Below, piece after piece: positions 1 to 12,000 of a stretch of DNA of 64,000 nucleotides. Location: contig NW_019091355.1 in NCBI RefSeq assembly GCF_001949145.1, positions 5,948,455 through 6,012,454 of the forward strand, in the 5' to 3' direction. A program made the position numbers and the translations under genes. The stretch is from Acanthaster planci. Its lineage: Eukaryota; Echinodermata; Asteroidea; Valvatida; Acanthasteridae. The number at the start of each line of letters is the position of its first letter. Position 1 is the stretch's first letter. Under the pieces are notes generated by a model, which saw nothing but the letters and a program-made list of their open reading frames with translations, did not search any database and was not told where the DNA came from.

Positions 1-2208
1 CTTCTCTCTGTCTCTGATGTACAACGTCTTGTCCACTACATGTATGTGCCACGAAATTACAAAAAGGACTTAAAGCCATAAGAAAAATATAGTGCTCGAG
101 GCCGTCAACAACTTGTGTACAAGCTTGCTATTTCTTGTGTGGATATGAGAATAAATGTTGTCCTCACAATGCAGGTAGTGAAGATGGAGGGTGTGGTTGT
201 GTGTGTAGGGGAAGGGGGGTAATGATTTGTTTTTAATAAAATGATCACCGGCAACATCTAACCGATAATAATGAACCAAAAACAATGACAACTTGAGCCT
301 AATTGTCTCAAGCAAGGGACCCCATCACGGTTAATTTTTCAGAATTCCTGCACTGAACTGGGTTGTCCTGAGATTTTAATGACTTTACCCCTTTCAGTGT
401 CCAGAATGCACAGTGTCACCCAGATCAATCTGCCATTCACCAAGGTTTGAGTCTACTGATGCAGAAACTAGAAAATCATCTAGGTATATCGGCCTTGTCA
501 GCCAAGGTCCGTTCAAGGTAGACCTGTGTCATGTGTGTTCATCATTTGTGTTCATGTCAGGGCTAATAGACAAAAATACTGTGAAAAGCCCTCAAAATCA
601 GCATTATCACGAGTTTATGCAGCATCACTGCATTTCTGTCACCAAGCTTGGTCTTAGTTATCATTTGGAATCAGACGACAGAGTAACTAAGACCTTATAT
701 CATCTTTCAAAAATATTTCAGCAAGAAAATCCTCTAGAGAAAGAATATCACAGTGTTCTCCAACACTGTGATATTTTTCTCTAGTAGTTAAGTTCATTCA
801 CAAGCAATCTGGGAAGAATGCCACAGGAATGTCTTCGTCACAGTTAATACCTCAACTTGGGGATAAGTCTTTTGCAAGTTAAATTTGAATAAAATCTGTC
901 GCACTCTTCAAATTCACATGAACATAACAGTTTGACTTCTCCCTAACTAAAGATGCTGTTGCTATACCTCATGATTTGAGGCAAGCTTTTTGCTTAGTTA
1001 CATAAGAAAGGCCTTGGACCAATATACTGTTTTCAATGGATATGAAGGGTGCAAAGGAACCAGTCCATTCCACAAATACCAGGCGCTCTGTAAAAGTTTG
1101 CCACAAATCATAAGGTATAGCAACAGTGTCTTCAGTCTGGGGAATTCAAATCATGTTAATGTGCAATTAGACAACTCAATGTACCAGATTTCATTCAAAT
1201 AAAATGGCTTGAATGAGATGGACTTAATCTAAACATTGCAATGGTCAGTAGTAAGACAAGGTACATGTAAGTACAGTGTTTGCCATAACACCTCATCCAG
1301 GAGCTGCACCCAAACCTGCCTGCCACACAGAGTACATGTACCTAGCTGATGAGGGTACACCATACCTCTTTTGGGGGCGTGTAATTTCTTCTCTTTTATC
1401 TTGCTTCGTGATCTGAGTCCCAGATCTTTACTGATGACATGATCAACCTGTGTTTCCATCAAGAAATGAGAAATATGCACTTCAGAATTACCCTTTTTTC
1501 CCCACTGATACATCACCGCACTAACAAGATATAGCAGTCAAAGAATAAGATTTTGCTTCTGGACCTTATAAATCCATTATTCCATTTCCCTCACATAACC
1601 AATTAAAAATGCAGCTTTAATTTGCAACATATTTTGACAGTTTGTTTCTAATTAAATATACAGATGTGTAAGCATGTTCAAACCCTTCAATAGGGCCATC
1701 TTTTGGAAAGAATTTTTATGACTCCACTGAAGCAGTTGTGTACCAAGTCTAGTATGAGAAGTCAACTAAATTTTCTAAGCATAATTTCCTAACAAAATTG
1801 GAAAGTTGTCTCAGTCCCAGATTCATGTCTTATCAGCATTTCCTCCATGAATTACCACTGAGTTGTAACATGATGGAAAAAACAAAGGAGGCAGGAGGCA
1901 ACATTCTTTTATACTTTTTCTTGAGATGACAGAGTCATGAATGTTCATCCGCCATCTTATAAAAATGCACAATCTTTACAAAGGGGCCTTCTTGTTTCTT
2001 CTTTCACACAATGCCAATTTCTGATGCACCCGATTTTCTCTCGGCCCCCCCCCCCATTTTTTTGCAGTAAACTTAACCTTCATTTTCATTACCCTGTTTT
2101 GGTAAGTTAGTATTATAACAACCAAGAAATCAAATATTTGGCCCAATATTCTCAGTTGCCATAGAATGGTTGTCATTTTTACTGATGTAAAGTTACATGT
2201 AGTTCTTC
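1..2208. other. Unassigned AT-rich DNA
   Basis: I see no gene here that I recognise. An open frame at 413-784 (+) would encode 123 aa with CPEC-like and CHVC pairs just downstream of a pyrimidine-rich AG (ctttcag, ~391-397). It ends in an imperfect inverted repeat around cacagtgtt, and no homology is evident. Other open frames are short and lack family signatures. The C tract at 2045-2055 is simple sequence. Confidence 0.5.
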
Positions 2209-3058
2209 GTTTGACATTCCACAGTCAAAGTTGAACAAGAAACTTTTTGATATTCAAACGCTGAATAATTAACTGTTTAACATTCAGGATGCACATGTAT
2301 CCCTAAAAGCGATGGAGTGCAAAAGGGACCAAAAAACACACTCTGCAACCATGCACATCCACTCACATGTACCCCATTTTACTTGCCACTTCACAATGAT
2401 GTACACATAAACAACTCTCTCCCCAGAGGCAATCAAGGGTAACAAGTTTTCTGGGGTCAAACAAGCCCTGAAATGTTAGCAACGATTTTTATTGCAGTGT
2501 AATTATTACAGGAAACATAAAGGTTAGTTTTATATACATATACTTGCCATTTTCATCAAAACTTTTTCAGTCCACCGAAATAATATACCTGTACATCAAT
2601 CCCACGCCCAACTCTAAACTTCTGTTTTTTTCAAAGTGCTTCTGTACACTTAAGTGACCCCACTGCCTCCCTTTCAACCAGGGCAAGGTGGTTTTCCACA
2701 GTCGAAATGGCTTTAAAGAAAGTCTTGTTGGAGTCCTTTGCTTGCAAACCAGAGTAAGAAAGTGAATGCATCGCACCATAGTTTTCTCAAATTGAAACAA
2801 AATACCCGAACCCCATGCCCTGCCTTGAGATTACATTGAATCTGATGTCACCGTTCTCCTCGATCAGCAACAGTATCTTGCAACCCGAGGAATGGGATTC
2901 TTTAGGGTCAAACAAGCCCTGAAATGTAGATGGCACAGTTTTTTTGGTTCTTTTTGCACACCATCACTTTTAGGGGTGTGCATCCTGAATGTCAAACAAT
3001 TTTGAACATATCAAACAGTTACATGTATTTGCTCAACGTTGATAGTCAGACGTCAAGT
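2209..3058. mobile_element. Inverted-repeat (foldback) element, family 1
   Basis: The two ends are imperfect inverted copies. The left arm around 2278-2340 (acattcaggatgcaca, then ccctaaaagcgatggagtgc) is matched in reverse complement at 2940-2995 (tgtgcatcctgaatgt, gcacaccatcacttttaggg). Weaker pairing continues outward to about 2209 and 3058. Inside, the string gggtcaaacaagccctgaaa occurs twice in direct orientation, at 2454 and 2905. A second, partial copy lies at 46935-47270. There is no transposase frame, so this is a non-autonomous element of unknown superfamily. The exact ends and target duplication are not resolved. Confidence 0.65.
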
Positions 3059-5620
3059 GAGGAGTAAGTAAATAACTTCACACCGCCGCCATTTTTATAT
3101 AGTAAAGTTGTTGCTACCAGTTTACAGTCACAAGTTGTCGTACTGTTCTGGCATGTCTTGTGGTGAAAACCAGTGAAAGTGGTAAAGTGAAAAGGAAGGA
3201 GTTCCATATACGAACACCACTGATTATTTCCTACAATGATCTATCAGCCGTCAGAAAGCAAAAATATGTCCAGAAAAGTTCAATTTACGAGGGAAAATAC
3301 AAAGTCATTTAGGCCTACTTTGATTGTATACTTGGGGACCCCTTTTCTGAGATTTCAATCTTGCAAAACTGGTAAGTCTCCCCCAAAAAACAAAGGCAAC
3401 ACTGTCTTTATTGCGCTAACCCTATTTTTGGGAAATTTCAAATTGTAAATTGTGAGAAAATTTGACTTTCTTACCGATTAGAGATAAACTAACCATGCAA
3501 ATTTGAATCCACCATGTGGCACATGTTATATCACGTACAGTTTCCCCTCAAAACTCAAAACCGTAGCCGTTTTTTACATTTACCCTTCAGTTATTGAGCA
3601 TGACGTCACAGTGATCTCCCAAGGTGAATTCAACATTAAAATGAAGCTCTCCCTTCCCCAAATTTATAATTTCCCATGCCTTAACAGAGAACACTTATTA
3701 AGTTTGCATGTAGGCCTAGCTGCGTGGTGTTTATAGACCAGTCTCGTAGGGTTTTGTGCACAGGGTGTCCAGCGGCGTCCGTACACGGAACTCTTTCCAG
3801 TTAAACACAGCCCATGTTTACATCACTTGTTCCCTTAAAAAGAGTGGAGAAATGACGGGCAGATACGTCAAAGTCAAATAAATATACCTAAAATTTTATC
3901 TTCTCTGTTGCTGTCTGCATCCTTAGCGATCACTGACCAGCTGCACTTCATGTTAAAAATACCGCCTGACTCAAGTGACACCTCGACTCCACAAGTAATT
4001 TGCCAGCGTCCTATAAGCAGTATTTTGGGCGCCAGACTAAAAAAGAGCCATTTCGCGAGGGCAAATGCAGCAAGCGCGGGCCTTTTTCCAAACCACAACT
4101 TTATTCTTGGATCCTGCAATGGCATCGGAAGTCACTGCTCAAAATCGATCCATTCTGCTCTTCATGTACCGGTGTTTAAATGCCGGTGCATCAAACCAGG
4201 ATATGAAACCAATGTTTAGAGTCGCATCTTTTCTAAATGTCAGCTGATTTCATGAAACCCTTTGATTAGAACCTGCGGCGTAAGCCTCATACCACAGAGG
4301 CTGGACGGCACAACTTGCAAGAGCTGTGCAATGTGTGAGGGTGTGTTTCCGGCATAAAATCAGTTGCTTACCTCAGTGTACCTGCGCAACGTTTCACAAT
4401 ACAATCACAGCTTTAACGACGCTTGTTCCTTTGTGTTACTACAGAAGTCGTTAAATTTCTCGTGAAATTAGTTTTGCCTGTCAGTTTGAACAAAGTTCCG
4501 CCTTTGTCGGAACCAAGCAGAACTCTTTGAAAATCGTCTCTCACAGCCAAAAAGGGTTTCATTAGGCCAACCTACAAAAAACAAATGTGTACGAAATTTT
4601 CTCATGATGAGCCTGCATAAGTAAACCGATAGTCAACTCATTCATATTCGATTTGTTCCGCACAACTTACGCAACTAAAATTAGCGCTTATTGCACCCCA
4701 TAATTTCTTGCGCAATTTGCAGACCAGTACAGTGCACCCAAGGGGAGGGGGTGTTCGGGGGCTTGAGTCCTCCAAGAATTTTTCCTTTTGATATTTTATT
4801 TTCTGAAAAAGGAAGATACGATACACACCTATACATCTTCAACTACTAGCTATTAATAGTATTATAGCTGTGCATCACAATCCTAAAGCTCTGTGGCGCA
4901 ACCGGGGGCGGGGGCTTGAGCATCATGAGGTGGTTTTTTTTTGGGGGGGGCAGTAAATTCAAGTCCGAGGCCCCCTACCTTTAGGACAAATCCTGGGTGT
5001 GCACAATGAGCACAATAAAATTTGACATAAGAAAAGTTACGCTACTGCGCCAAAGACCCAACAAATTAAGCGCCGCCTCGTTAAAATGCCAATTTGGGAC
5101 ATGTTCTTTTGCTATTATCCTTGTAACCACGGACCTTTTACTTAGTATATAGAGGATCAGTGTTGTAACCAAAGCCTCCGAGGGCAGACTCTCAGTTTTC
5201 ACCTCGTGCAATTCGTTCCCAAGTTCTTTCTCGATGTTGATCTAGAATAAACCATGGAACAAGGAACCCCTGTGAAACCTCGGCGGTTTCAAAGCGGTGT
5301 TACCTCAGCTTTGCTTTAAGTAGGCCTAAGTCCCCAGTAAGCCTCCGAGCCATATAGGGAGCTGTAAACAAAGGTCCTAACCAATAAACATGACTTAACT
5401 TTCTGTTAACAGTCGTTGTAACTATTTATTTTCAGGGCTCAAGTGCCAGCAACCTGAGTGCACGGACCCAGCATGGATGATGGGGGTTGATGAAGCTGAA
5501 AGACCCCACGCAATGAAAATGTCTCCAAGGGACAGCAACCAGTACAGTCTCACTCACCGTGGGCCTGAACGCATGAAAGCAAAGGTCCGTGCGTGTATCA
5601 CAAAAAAGAAAGTGCATGCA
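3059..5620. other. Unassigned intergenic DNA
   Basis: No convincing exon. A + strand frame near 4110-4218 ends in a cysteine pattern (SCNGIGSHC ... FKCRCIKPGYETN) that resembles the C-terminal half of an EGF-like module, but it lacks flanking splice signals. At 5434 a good acceptor (ttattttcag) opens a frame beginning LKCQQPECTDP that runs into the hairpin described next. G-rich tracts at 4740-4760 and 4905-4975 are typical of decayed transposon ends. Confidence 0.4.
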
Positions 5621-5775
5621 TTACAATGCAGACCTGCCAACATGCCGTACTCCTTCCTCACATCAGGCATTACCACACAATAGATTAAAATTTTCAATCA
5701 ACTGAAGGCTCATTTAAATACCGGTAATGCCTGACCTCACGAAAGAGTACGGCAAGGTTGGAAGGTCTGACAATG
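5621..5775. repeat. Hairpin-forming inverted repeat
   Basis: The left arm 5621-5673 (containing gccgtactccttcctcac and caggcattacc) pairs with the right arm 5723-5775 (ggtaatgcctg, gagtacggcaaggttgg) across a ~50-nt AT-rich loop. Several mismatches show age. The size and structure fit a small foldback/MITE remnant. It overlaps the end of a + strand open frame, which is therefore unlikely to be a real C terminus. Confidence 0.6.
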
Positions 5776-7117
5776 TCTTGATTAAAATCCTGCCCCGCCC
5801 GATTGGCTCCTTTGTTTACAGAACATGTAAAAATTACTAAGTTACTTTTTTTAGTTACCTGCCGAAGCACAATTTTCTTGAGAAATTCATGTTTTTTGTT
5901 TCGGGACGCAGAAAAACGTCGTTTAGCAAGTTCTTCATCACCCATTTAATTTTTTTCCCTAGATGGTGGAAGATGTGTACCAAGTCGGATTCAGACAGGG
6001 ATTATTGGCTAGAACTACATTGTATGCGGTTCAAGAAATGGGGATTAGGGATGTTGTGTTGCTATACACGTGAGCCATGTGCAGCGGGCCGGATGTGACC
6101 GATTCATTGTACTCCCGGTGTCCCATCCCTAAAACCGGTAATATTATGACATCAGTGATTCCGGATTGACTCCACACTCTTCAGGTCATGGTCGATTTTT
6201 TTTTTTCGATGAGACGCCGAAGCAAACTTATGATTTTTCTGCGGCGTAGGCCTAACTGGGGTACATTCTGTTGGGGGCACTTAGGGACTTCGTTTTCTGA
6301 TGTGAAGCACTAAGTAGTTTCGGTCACTGTTAAAAACACTGACCACCAGCCGATTTTTCCTTTATTTTCTGAGGGGGGGGGGCGGCACAGGCCTGGGGTG
6401 TCTGTCCCCCTCAGTTATACCAATGTGGTTGTTCCTGCAACTACATGTATTACTAGTCTGTCGTGTATTATGCCCGATGCAAATACAACTGTGCACGAAC
6501 AATCGGTATACTATTTGTAATTCTGCAAGGCACTGCACAAAATACAATGTTTTTTTTTACCATTCGTAGGAATTAGAATATTGGAGAGTGTACATCTTTG
6601 CAAGCTCTAGTCTCGTAAATAGCGTCCTCCTTAACTTAGCACGAGGAATTCTTGGTTTGGCCTCGAAACTATGTTGGATGTCATAATGATGATTTACTAT
6701 GGTTACCATCTTCCTCCTGAAGGGAAATAATGTTTTATTTTATGAAACCCGTTGCCAAGAACTACTATTATTACCGATGGCTGACCCCACCAAACTGCGA
6801 ATATTTACATTAGGCCTATATATAACAATCAAGTATGATTGACAACTTCTGTCAGCTATATAGGGCCTATAGTACTAGCTCGGCGGGCATGGCGGGTAAC
6901 GTACATACAGCATGAAACAGCCAGGTTCACGTCATGTAATTCAATGTGCATGTATGTATTTGCATCTACCGATCTCAAACCAAAGTTTCATGATCTGAAA
7001 TTGCCCAAAAGGAAAAGAAGTTTAGTTATTAGATAAGAGAACAGTTTGAGTTAAGTTCTATAAGAGAACTCCAAGTCATATTCCATTTATTAATTAGTTT
7101 TAGATTGAGAGGCTTAC
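5776..7117. other. Unassigned DNA, possible intron of a - strand gene
   Basis: No exon recognised. If the candidate exon at 7118-7177 is real, this stretch would be its first intron. It contains a G tract at 6370-6381 and several AGGCCTA motifs. Confidence 0.3.
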
Positions 7118-7177
7118 CTCTGTTAAAAGAAACAATGTTATGACAATGGTAAGTCCAAGCAGATGTATTGTGCGCAT
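7118..7177 (-). CDS. Candidate first coding exon: signal peptide of an unidentified secreted or membrane protein
   Basis: On the - strand an ATG at 7177-7175 opens 20 codons, MRTIHLLGLTIVITLFLLTE, ending exactly at a strong donor (GAG followed by gtaagc at 7117-7112). The peptide has a short charged start and a ~15-residue hydrophobic core, the form of a secretory signal peptide, which is often encoded by a first exon of its own. The DNA upstream on this strand (7178-7760) is richer in GC and CpG than its surroundings, as expected of a promoter. I could not find a convincing next exon in the remaining 7 kb to the left, and the exon phase (0) does not fit the best acceptor I saw near 4015. The product is unknown. 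Chance occurrence cannot be excluded. Confidence 0.35.
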
Positions 7178-7760
7178 ACTGGCGGGCCCCTGTGAAAAAT
7201 CTCTCCAGCAAAACTTGGATGACAGCGGACACCGGTGGCTAGGGCCTTTAGTCCGTTGGCAGCAACCTGTTCACTTAAAGGCTACAATCTGCACTGGTAA
7301 ATAGTAGAAGCTGTGAGTACCCGTAACTTTTGAGCAGGCTGCACTCACTCCGAGCTCCTCTTGCCGTCAATAGGTCACCTTTCGAGCTTGGCAACTCTTT
7401 TTGTAGGAGGTCAAATACGCTCGCGTGGGTGGTTGGGACTTCCTCCTTCAGCGAATGAGGGTCCCCGTTGCTGATGACGCTAATTACTGCTGCCTTGTGG
7501 GTGTCGCGTGCAGTGTAGACGGGTGTACTGAACCAGCATGGTACCAGGAAAGTGAGGGGGGTGGGACTTGGAAGGGGTTGAAGGGAAGATGTTTAAATTA
7601 ACTGAGAACAATTGACTTCCCGCGAGGAACTGGTGTCGGTTCAGCGGTAACCAGCAAAGGGGCGCTGTTAGTAACCGGTAAAAAAACGTTAGTCAGTCAA
7701 ACGACCGGTGAACTTGACTCACTCAGGTTTCAGCGCTCACTGTCTCCAAATATGGTTTTC
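7178..7760 (-). promoter_or_regulatory. GC/CpG-richer block, possible promoter region
   Basis: Compared with its AT-rich flanks this block carries many more CG dinucleotides (for example 7410-7530 and 7620-7700). It lies directly upstream, on the - strand, of the candidate signal-peptide exon. No TATA box or other defined element was identified. The assignment is inference from composition and position. Confidence 0.25.
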
Positions 7761-8469
7761 CTGGTAGCCACTCGGCATGCCTGCACGATAACGAAACGGC
7801 CAGTTAAAGACGTACCAGAAAATTTCCACACAACCATGCAAGGGTGAACGAGCAAAGCCCAATACGCCTATTATAGGGAACAGAAGCAGTGTTAAGTTTA
7901 AGAGCGACGGTCACTTCGACGGCTAAGACTTGTGCCCTTTTTGAATTGTGGAAGCTCAGAGAATTCCGCAACTTTGTTGCTGAGGAACCATTATCAAGTC
8001 GATACAAGTACTGACGTGTACAGTGTATAATGTGGAGCAATTTGGTTGGCCTTCTACATCCATAAGGCCTACGTGTGGGATTCGTCTTTGCTTTTGGCAT
8101 TTTGTCTACTTTGATTAATATGGACAGATAAGCTATAGTTATACACAAACTCTGAGATATGAATTGTTTAAGCACAGACAAAAACCACAGGCCCGAGAAT
8201 CTGGAACTGTTTAATATAATCAACACAGATGTGATTTTCTGTCCTTCAGCACTCTTTGCGAATTACAGAAATCCGGGACGTCGAATGACAGCAGATTTCT
8301 ACAACAGCAACATTTCGTGTCCGGTTTGCACACTGAGGTACGAAATACGTTCTATTTTGTGCCTCAACATTTTGTGCTGGAGTCAAGTCCATCAAAAGTC
8401 CTTTCACACTGTACCAGTAATGTGCATAAGGAATCAGGAATCCTTTTGTTACAATTCATTTTGAACAGT

Positions 8470-8545
8470 ATGTGACTTGGCTTAAGACTGAATGACTTGT
8501 GATGAACTTGCGGGGACTTGTAATGCATATAGGCCAACTCAATTA
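8470..8545 (+). repeat. Fragment related to the hAT-like element at 14849-15112
   Basis: The string ggcttaagactgaatgactt followed by gtgatgaacttgcggggactt closely matches the right part of the 14849-15112 element (ggcttaagactgaccgaatg, then gacttgtgatggattttcagggactt). Only this internal portion is recognisable, so it is a truncated copy. Confidence 0.5.
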
Positions 8546-8867
8546 TGCAGCACCGGGATTTTATAAAACAAAACGTGTTATCTCCCTTCTGCCAAATTCC
8601 CCATTTCCTCCGGTCGACAGTCCAAATATAGATCTGTTATAGAGCATAGACCTACCTCTGGAACAGAGTTTCAAGAAAAGGGTCACTCAGTATTTACAAT
8701 GACGTACAGCTCCAGTTTATGATTTTCGTGTCGTTTGCTATTGCATAAAGAGTAAAATGTGCTGTGACTGCATGTAGAAATCAGAGGTAAATCTAAATAT
8801 GCAAAAAGAAAAATATAATTGTAACAGTGATTTCCCTATTTTGTTCAAATATTTAGGACCCGAATTG

Positions 8868-9035
8868 ACTTGAGCTAAATGTTTGACTCAAGTCAACTTT
8901 TTGCCTAAGGACGCGACTCTACTGGGTCTCATATATACGTTACAGTGACCCGACTCGAGTCACCTTGAGTCACTATACGTTGCAATGACTTGAATCGAGT
9001 CACAAATAGCGACTCGTTACAAGTTACAAGTCTGC
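8868..9035. repeat. Cluster of palindromic GACTCGAGTC-like motifs
   Basis: Repeated half-palindromes (gactcaagtcaac, gactcgagtca, gagtcact, gaatcgagtcac, gcgactcg) recur every 15-40 bases. They form a short degenerate repetitive patch that could fold back on itself. Probably the remnant of an inverted-repeat transposon end. No coding content. Confidence 0.4.
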
Positions 9036-12000
9036 CATGATCAGCTTTCAATAACAATCCTCTTTATTTCAACATTCGCCCTTTAAACAGCCATTATTGG
9101 AAACTACAACAGTTGAAATTGTACATGATTAATTGTGAACAGAGTTCCAAGGCGCTGTCACCAATTCACTCTCTGGCCAATTCGTGTTAGAGTAAACGGT
9201 ACGTGATTTCCCCTGTAAAAGTGGTTTCATTTTCGGTCTGGCTGTGAGACTTTCAAGTTCCAGGCAGAGGGATGAGTGAACAACGTATAGGAAGCCTCGA
9301 CCTTGCTTGACATTAACGTCTCGATGAGTAAGGGGGCTTCCCTGAGTGTCATTTGAATGGAAATTTCCTAATAGGGGAATAGTATGGATGGATGACGGCG
9401 CTATCCTAATATAGAGCTGGGAGAACCTCGCCCCTGTACATTTTTAGCGATATCCCAAACATTTTCCCCTGAAGACCTATAGGGAGCGACGCCTTTGCGC
9501 ATTTTGTTGCCAGTTTTGTAAATCTAGATTTATTGTTTTGCCTGATGTCGATTTTTCGAAGCATGACGCCTAAAAACTTATTTACGTTTTCTACTGAGAG
9601 TACACAGGTTAATTCGTAAATGGTTGTGTGGCATACTCATGACCATCATCATAAACAGGTTTTCAGTGAGTTTGTAGTTTGCGTGTTTTACTGTTACGCA
9701 GCACTACCGGCATAATTGTGCTAAGTTTGCGTTGATCTTTGTGAGCTTCGGTGTCAGTACCACAGTGTTGATGCCTTTCTGGTGTCACTGATATTGAGGC
9801 TTTTTTAAGTTGTTGGGATTTTCCCAAGGAATATTATCGGAGGGCGGGGCGCGAAGCACTCAACGGTAACAGAGTTACGAAACAGTGGAAGTCAACTCTA
9901 AGGCATTTTAACGAAAATATAGATCCTTTCCCTCTTTTCTCTTATTTGTTTCCCCTATTCTCGTCTTTCGTCCTTTTTCATTTTGCTTTTTTCTTCCCAG
10001 GAATAACCTCTCGCAACGCCTATAGTAGAATAACAGTGACAAACGATTAGCTAGTTGAATACGACTGTGAAATCGCGTTTTCACAGGTTAATTTCCTTTC
10101 AATGAATTGTGAAATGCATGCATGAGTGTTACGGCGACATGGCGTGGAACATGGAAGCTGTTCCACCAGTCAGTGCGACTGTGGTTCAGTGCCACAACAC
10201 ATCCTTAAAGGGACATGTAATAGAAATGTTTTGGTTTGAAATTTGAAATTTCACCTTTGTGTTTAATTGACCTTATTTTCAATTTTTGCTTTGCTATGTT
10301 TATCTCTATTTTGGGGACTTCTAAAAAGGTGATATGACTTTGCATATTTTTTAGAAACTGTGACGTAATCCAAGGCACAGAACCTCAATGTTACATTGAT
10401 TTATGCACGAAAACTTGCTTGAGGTTTATACTTCGCTATCAAAGATTTCCATTTGCTTCCCAAAGTTATTGTGTAAAAGCCAGTAAGCAACAAGGTCTCA
10501 GAAATAATTTAAAAGAGCAATTTTAGGTCTAATAGGCCTATTTTTTTGAACAGGAAAACAAGAACACCGGACAGTGTCTTCCTGGAGTACATACATGTAC
10601 ATCCCACCAGTAACTGCACCCTCACCTGTCTGGAAAGGCCCGGTACGTTTAAGAGTGTACTTCACGGTTCACTTATAGCTCAAAATAGTTCAAACTTAAA
10701 GTTTTCAAATAGTTTTGATACGAAGAAGAAGAGTTTAATCATGCACGCGGTAGATCATTCAAACACTCAGAAAGTAGCTCCATGAAGCTGGCACTTGGTG
10801 TAGCTACGGTGCTTTTCATATGATTATTTTTTTTATCATTGTGTATTCGCACCTATGAACCAGGCCTAGATCGTTGCCAAGTAACTTAAGATATTTGCTT
10901 ATGAAAGCAGCCCAATTCACTGGAAAAGCTGCTTGATCACAAGAACAAGATGTGTTCCACATGCAGTACTCAAGGACTCTAGCAGGTGTGTTTACTGTGT
11001 TGTGTCCCCCATGGGCTCAGGGTCATGAAATATTGCCCTTATACCTCAACAATCTTGAGCAACTTCATAATCATATCCCAGATGGCAGGAATCGTTGTTC
11101 AACCTTTGATTTTACATGAACGTTTTGTTTATTTTCATTTACTTGAAAATTGAATGAAAGCCTTATTTAAAACCATGTATGTGTACAAGGGCGGATCGGG
11201 ATGGGGGGTGCCAAGTCAGACCAGCCCCCCAACAAAAAAGACCCAGGAAATCGTAGAAAATAATATAAAATGACACAAGCCTCAAATTTAGCCTTACCCA
11301 CCAAAAAGGCCATTAAAGGTTAAATGAAAAAAAATATTCTGGATCCGCCCTTGCGCATGAAGTTGGTTCGATTTCCAGTGAAGTGACAGCTGGCTTCTGA
11401 TCAGTGTCACGGTCATCAAAATTAGTTTCTTTGAGCAAATAACAACAGGGTAGATGAGGGCAGCACCATGTTTAGCATCAAATGCTAATAAAACACATCT
11501 ATACAAGCTCTAATCTCAGACTAGATGGTCACTTTCCATATCATGCAGTCAACTGAGATATCTCTAAACATGCTTTCATTTGGCTACATCCAATTTATTG
11601 GCTACAGCAGCAAACTACACCCATGACCGTGGAGAAGGCTGGTTTTCTAAAATTCTTGTGAAACATTCTACGAACTTAGTAACCAAACTATACGAAACGC
11701 TTCAAATACACGCAATTCTTTGGTCTTTCCTTTTTCTGTCTTTTATTGGGGTGTTAGAATTACAATATTATTTTGGCCAACTTAAAATTTGTTCTCATAA
11801 ACCTGGATACTAAACATCTTAGTTTTTCTCTTGGCTTACTTGACAAAGTACGTGTATGTATGATCGAATTACTTTCACAGTGGAGCCATCAGATTACTGC
11901 GAGCTTTCATGCTGGGCATGATACAATGGTTGTAGAGTTCATTCACCTGGCATTCAAACAATTCAACTGCTCCAACGCGGTGCAACATGACAAGGTAGTT

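Noticed and set aside
413-784. 123-codon + strand open frame with CPEC and CHVC pairs
   Set aside because: No family recognised, no conserved domain spacing, and its end runs into an inverted repeat. Not listed as a gene.
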